A stretch of 64,000 bases of DNA from Acanthopleura granulata (lineage: Eukaryota > Mollusca > Polyplacophora > Chitonida > Chitonidae), in the NCBI GenBank assembly GCA_016165875.1, contig JABBOT010000004.1, positions 20,366,007 through 20,430,006 on the forward strand, given 5' to 3'. This document shows, one piece after another, positions 59,901 to 64,000 of this stretch. A program made the translations under genes and the position numbers. How positions within the stretch are numbered: the stretch's first letter is position 1; the number at the start of each line of letters is the position of its first letter. The notes beneath the pieces were generated by a model. That model was not told the DNA's origin. It did not search any database and saw only the letters and a list, made by a program, of their open reading frames with translations.

Positions 59901-62900
59901 ACGTCTATTTCACCTGCAATGTGGGATATTGCAGTGACCCGGCTGACGACAACTGTGTACAGGTAAAACCATTTAAAATTTATAAACTCCTTTCTTGGCA
60001 TGGGTGAAATACTCATTCACATTTTCAATAAAGGAAATGGTTTCACAGTAAAAGAGGCACTTTTAAATCGACAGTAAATTCAACACACTCAAGGACTAGT
60101 TTGTCTCTGAAATTAAAATATGAGGCTAAATATGGGGAAAGCTCATAGAAAATGATTGACACCAAAATTTGCCTCTGGTTAATAAAAATAAATTATAATA
60201 TATGAACATAGAATTAATCTCAAACGGTACGGGTAAAGGTAAAAATGAAGCCCAAAATATATAGGCTACATAGTCCTACATTAGATGTTATATCGATACA
60301 TTTGATCCCTTTAAATTTGACATTGGTTTTACAGGTTATTACGGCAAAAGCTAGTGTGTCAAAGGAATTCCAACAAATGCTTTCACTTTAAGTTTCTTAA
60401 ATTCTACAATTAGTACAGTTCTTCTGAAGTAAATGTGGATGGAGTGTGCATTCTGCATCATAATTATGTCTAATTTCACTTAACCTGAACGATGAGTAGT
60501 ATATCCATAGGGTAGAACAAGATAGCAAAGTTGGATAAATGAGCAGTTACAAGTGAGATATGATTTCTTTATTTTTATTCATTCGCCTAAAACATTCCTT
60601 GTGGTTTTCCTGCATCGTTGAAAACTATTCACAGCTTCTTTCTGCATGAATTCGTCCCGAATTTCTTGTTTAAATACTTTCTTACATAATAGAAAGGACT
60701 ACAACAGAGAAAATAAAACAAGAACAGCTACGACTGTGATAGGTAGCAAAGGGCCACATGCTAACCGGGTCTCCTGTTAAGGGTTTATTGTAACTTCCTG
60801 TAAAGACATAAAAAGTAGCAACATATACGCCCACACGGCTTAAGCGTCACATGAAGTGATGTTACTTGCAATTTAACAGACGTGACTGTTTTAGAATAAC
60901 TCAAAATGTTGTGTTCACATTTAATGAAGAATTAGATGAAAACAATACAAATAAATGATAATTCAAGCCGTCATCGACAGCAGAAACAAATGTTTAGTAT
61001 GTCTGAAGGCTTGGGTTTCAGGTCAGACTTAACAATATTTCATTCATATGAAGGTGTCCTTAGAATACATATATAACGTGTCTTCTTGTGGCAGGGCGAG
61101 TCCATACCGCCATGGTGCTCCCTGTACTGGAGCATCATGTCGAAGACACCAGACATGACACCGAGCCGTCCAGTCGTTTGCTTGTTCTAACCTCTTAGTG
61201 CTGAGCGCCAAGCGAGGCATTGACAAGTGCCATTTTAAAAGACCATGGTATGACCCAACCCGGGACTGATCCCAGATTTCCCGAGCCCATGGCTGACGTT
61301 CTAACCACCAGGCCACCGAGGCGGTCCAAATGATTTTGTGTTTTAATTTATTTATTTTTTAGCATATTAAATGCTATCCCAATTTTGCCACCCCCCCTTC
61401 ATAATTGGTTGTATGAATTTCCGCGTGATCAAAGTGTGTCTTAACTCTAGACCAGTAACGTCTAATAAACTGCATTTAATATCACTTTAATATTTCTTTT
61501 ACCTAATGCTGCTAAAACCATGGTTATACCGGACTTAGGTTGTTACTTCTTAAACATTTACTTGAACAGTTAGAATAAAATCCTAACTGAGGTAAACTGA
61601 CAAGTGGCCGGATTTCCCTGGTAAGGAATCACCATTTGTCAACTACCACATTGTCGTCGCTGCTCTGGCTTTACTCTCTGTGGTCTTTTACATAGGACAT
61701 GATTTGTTGTCGATAATTCATTTGTATCACAGCCAGCCCATGATAACCCGGTTTGTTTGCTTTCCGTAGCACTGTTCCGATGCAAGAAGGCGGAAGAAAA
61801 GAGAGGCATCAACCGAAACGGACGACAGACTTGTGTCAGTCATTAGAGTTGAGGGAGATGGAGAAAAGCTGACTCTAGGTAGAGTTAAAGTGTTCCTTTA
61901 TAATATCATTTTGTGTGTCGGATGAGGACTGTCTTCACGCCGGCTTTATTTCTTTGGTCGCCATAATAAATTTTAATTTAGATCACGGCATTATGAAAGC
62001 CAACAGAGGATTTTTTTATTACCTTGCTACTCTCGACTTTTTCTGAAACAAGGTAGTGAAGCAATATGGCAACTCGAGTTTGTCAAGCGAGTTGCTGCCT
62101 CGACATTTGTAGTGCAGGGATAAGTGTTGAGAGAGTGAGGTAACAAGGCAGACAGGTAGCCAGGTAGCCAGGCTGCGAGGCAGCCAGACGATGAGGTGGC
62201 TACGCAGCAAGGTAGCAACGCAGCGAGGTAGCATGACAACAAAGTAGTGAGGTAGTGATGCAACAAGGTAGTAGGGAAGTGAGGTAGCAAGGGAGAGTAG
62301 CAGAGGCGTAGTGAGATTGTAAGTTTTTGAGTCAGTGAGGAATTGAGGCAGTAAGAAATAGTCAGCGAGTGTAGTAAGGTAGTAAGCTAAATGACCGAGG
62401 CAAAGAGGTAGCGAAGGGTCGTCTATTGAATTCGATGCTGTGGTCAGGTTAGGTCTCTATGATACCGGAGTGAAAAGGTTAAGTCCTCGACATTAGCCAG
62501 GTTCCTAACAAATCGTCTGACTTGAAGCCACAGCCAAGCCACTGCTGGATTCGAACGCGCGACCTCATGTTATCGTTTACAAGACAAATTGTTTCACATA
62601 TTCCTGTGAGGACTGCTGTTTTAGGTTGTATTTTAGAAACTGGCGATTAACCTTCAAAACCCTTCATGGTGTACGATTGGTGTACAAATGTCTGACTCGA
62701 CGCTTAGATTGTAGATTTGTTGATATACAACACTTGAATTTTGAAGTGAGCCTTCGTGTAATTGGTAACCGTGAGTATCGATGAACTCACTGATCTTAAG
62801 CAGTTATTTGAGTTAGTTGTGCTGTTCACAGACATACTCAAGATTAAATACTCCACGTATTTAGTAATTCTATACTCATATTTACGAGGCGACATAAAGT

Positions 62901-63125
62901 ATTTCCTCACGGGTCATAACACAAGTTAATAGACTGCACTGATTCATTTCAGATTACCCTGTCACGAGTGAACTGCATAATGATAGAAATAGAAGTCTCG
63001 AGGCCATTAACTGCATGGAGACACCAGAGTATATCGGAGTTATGGCCGCAATTGGCACCATGGTCTTTGGAACATCCATTTTGGCTCTAGCTTTTGGATT
63101 CAGAATCTCCGGGATGAAGTCTTAA
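56979..63125 (+). CDS. ZP-C: zona pellucida domain type I membrane protein (9 coding exons)
   Basis: Predicted 400-residue precursor. Coding exons: 56979-57020, 57369-57387, 57621-57865, 58119-58264, 58702-58847, 59469-59556, 59728-59962, 61770-61878, 62953-63125; 1203 bases, no internal stop, phases 0,1,0,2,1,2,0,1. Exon 5 needs the acceptor at 58701, not the nearby AG at 58706, to keep frame. The leader MWVPRVFILLALFA is followed by ZP-N starting at GKRC (residue 25) and including NTCG, DCGH and ILECNF. ZP-C has YNCRACNTPLC, the hallmark LDSNGC, TCNVGYC and NC. A furin-type site RRRKKR ends at residue 318, and a membrane helix spans about 370-392 with a very short tail. Exons 3 (245) and 5 (146) have the same lengths as in ZP-B; exon 8 (109) the same as in ZP-A. 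Role probably as for ZP-A and ZP-B. Confidence 0.94.
57115..57233. repeat. ~27-bp tandem repeat in ZP-C intron 1
   Basis: Four imperfect units of the form TTAGTGATTATGTGATGCTA ACTGTAG. Lies between the leader exon and exon 2. Confidence 0.85.
59640..59698 (+). mobile_element. SINE 3'-tail fragment in ZP-C intron 6
   Basis: TCGTACGTGTGAAGGTGAGT, ACGGTGAAAAATAACAATCA, AATAAATAAAT: family tail without head, about 30 bp before exon 7. Confidence 0.55.
61076..61326 (-). mobile_element. tRNA-derived SINE of a second family (ZP-C intron 7)
   Basis: On the minus strand it begins with a tRNA-like head: A box GGTGGCCTGGTGGTTAGAAC at about 61316-61297 and B-box-like GATCAGTCCCGGGTT at about 61270-61256. 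The body contains GTGCTCAGCAC-like and GGTGTCTTCGACATGATGCT blocks unlike the first SINE family. The head is well preserved. Confidence 0.8.
61441..61690 (+). repeat. Longest copy of a dispersed repeat in the ZP cluster
   Basis: Joins the two halves seen separately elsewhere: the left half (TCTAGACCAGTAACGTCTAA ... CTAATGCTGCTAAAACCATG) matches 47600 and 56515. The right half (GTTAGAATAAAATCCTAACT ... GCTGCTCTGGCTTTACTCTC) matches 45918 and 53385. No coding capacity seen. Confidence 0.6.
62140..62420. repeat. Degenerate AGGTAGC-type minisatellite
   Basis: Dozens of 7-9 base variants such as AGGTAGCC, GAGGTAGC, CAAGGTAG and GAGGCAGT, in ZP-C intron 8. Long open frames on the minus strand here are produced by the repeat. 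Confidence 0.85.
62440..62590 (-). mobile_element. Truncated tRNA-derived repeat
   Basis: The minus strand has a B-box-like GCGCGTTCGAATCCAGC at about 62560-62544, then GGCTTGGCTGTGGCTTCAAG and AACCTGGCTAATGTCGAGGA. I recognise no A box, so the head is cut. Likely a third SINE-like family. Confidence 0.45.
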
Positions 63126-64000
63126 TATCAAATCGGCATCATTTCAGCATATTTAAACATTTTGCAACTCATATATTCCAAGACTGTGGGCTTGGTCGTA
63201 ATATACTATAAGATTTTAATCTTTCATGTCTTCATTCGATTTTTTTTCCTTTTCGAGGTGTTCCGTAGACTAACCTAACCGATGACCTTCCTATATATGA
63301 CGCGATGATTGTCTCACGCACTTTGAGCATGTTTTGTTTGAAGGGCTCGACTGCTGCAATCGGTAGGTCGTACAAAAATACTGACATATGTGGATCTATC
63401 TTGCTGTCAAAAATGACGAAATGGCATATTCATTTCTACATATACTGGTTATTTGAATGAAATTCCACAAAAAAGGCAAGTAATTTTAATCATATCGGCG
63501 TGCAAGAATTCGGTTTCAAGTGTTGCTGAAATCCCGAGTCGTTCTGTATATAATTCGTCAATCTTGGCTCATGTGAATCTTGGGGTCATGTGCAGTGTGA
63601 TACATTAGGTACGTTTTAGACATATCTTCGGGTATTTACAACGTACAAGACTTGAATGAATGCAAATAATTCTAATGTCCTAAAATGCTTAACACTATCG
63701 GTAGCTAGTAACATATGTTTATCGGTGTGGATGGTACGGAAGAAGTCAAAGTCATTGGGATTGTGAGTTAGAACAAAAGCAAGTACATCTCCAATAGACT
63801 ATGGTAATCTGGATGAAGTAGTTACACTGTTTCATAAGTAACAATCGTGCAAATTATTTTGTCTAGAGTAAACAGAGCTTGTGTTTCAGTGCAAGGAGGT
63901 TGGCTGGACTTGCTATCCAGGTATACTGTTTAGCGTTTGTAAGCTTGTAGAATGATTCTGTAATTATTTGTTATTTTCACGAGTGATGGGTACATCAGAA
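63126..64000. other. ZP-C 3'UTR and flank; no further gene seen
   Basis: No AATAAA directly after the ZP-C stop codon, so the polyadenylation signal is a variant or lies further on. No other exon or repeat was recognised. Confidence 0.4.

Noticed and set aside
61044..61316. 90-codon minus-strand frame
   Set aside because: Lies in a tRNA-derived SINE; the start overlaps its pol III head.
62019..62290. Two overlapping minus-strand frames rich in L, P, T and S
   Set aside because: They are translations of the AGGTAGC-type minisatellite in ZP-C intron 8.

Overview
This is eukaryotic, intron-rich, AT-rich animal DNA. The tRNA-derived SINE family, the DIRS-like and Polinton-like remnants and the secreted zona pellucida (ZP) proteins point to a lophotrochozoan, most likely a mollusc; that placement is inference from repeat and gene style. 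No bacterial-type features, rRNA genes, convincing tRNA genes or CRISPR arrays were seen.

Left part (1-25 kb). A degenerate DIRS-like tyrosine-recombinase retrotransposon lies on the minus strand at about 2.7-5.2 kb, with Gag, RT, RNase H and recombinase pieces still in order. The 3' part of a rhodopsin-family (class A) peptide-type GPCR gene runs on the plus strand at 8.35-14.45 kb. It has four coding exons from the DRY motif and TM4 through TM5, TM6, TM7 and the C-tail; its 5' exons were not found. Its introns hold a perfect 40-bp inverted repeat and SINE copies. Its first visible exon sits at the end of a degenerate ~60-bp tandem array that repeats the splice-acceptor motif. From 14.5 to 25.5 kb I see only repeats and a decayed THAP-type zinc-finger reading frame.

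Middle part (25.6-33.5 kb). Two long, diverged arms in inverted orientation (about 1.2 and 1.9 kb) flank a core containing a broken N-terminal piece of a protein-primed family B DNA polymerase, interrupted by a SINE. This looks like a decayed Polinton/Maverick-type (adintovirus-like) element. Each arm carries an outward-facing TATA box followed by decayed coding sequence.

Right part (33.7-63.1 kb). This is the main find: a cluster of three paralogous genes for small type I membrane proteins made of signal peptide, ZP module, furin-type site and C-terminal membrane helix. ZP-A is on the minus strand (33752-41072, 392 aa). ZP-B (45473-50687, 453 aa) and ZP-C (56979-63125, 400 aa) are on the plus strand. 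I reconstructed all three as nine coding exons with identical intron phases (0,1,0,2,1,2,0,1), open throughout, each also with a probable 5'UTR intron just before the ATG. In molluscs such proteins commonly build egg vitelline envelopes or other apical extracellular matrices; the site of expression cannot be read from the DNA. ZP-A introns hold a foldback element and an orphan signal-peptide-like exon on the opposite strand, a possible relic of another family member. Related dispersed repeats recur between and within the three genes.
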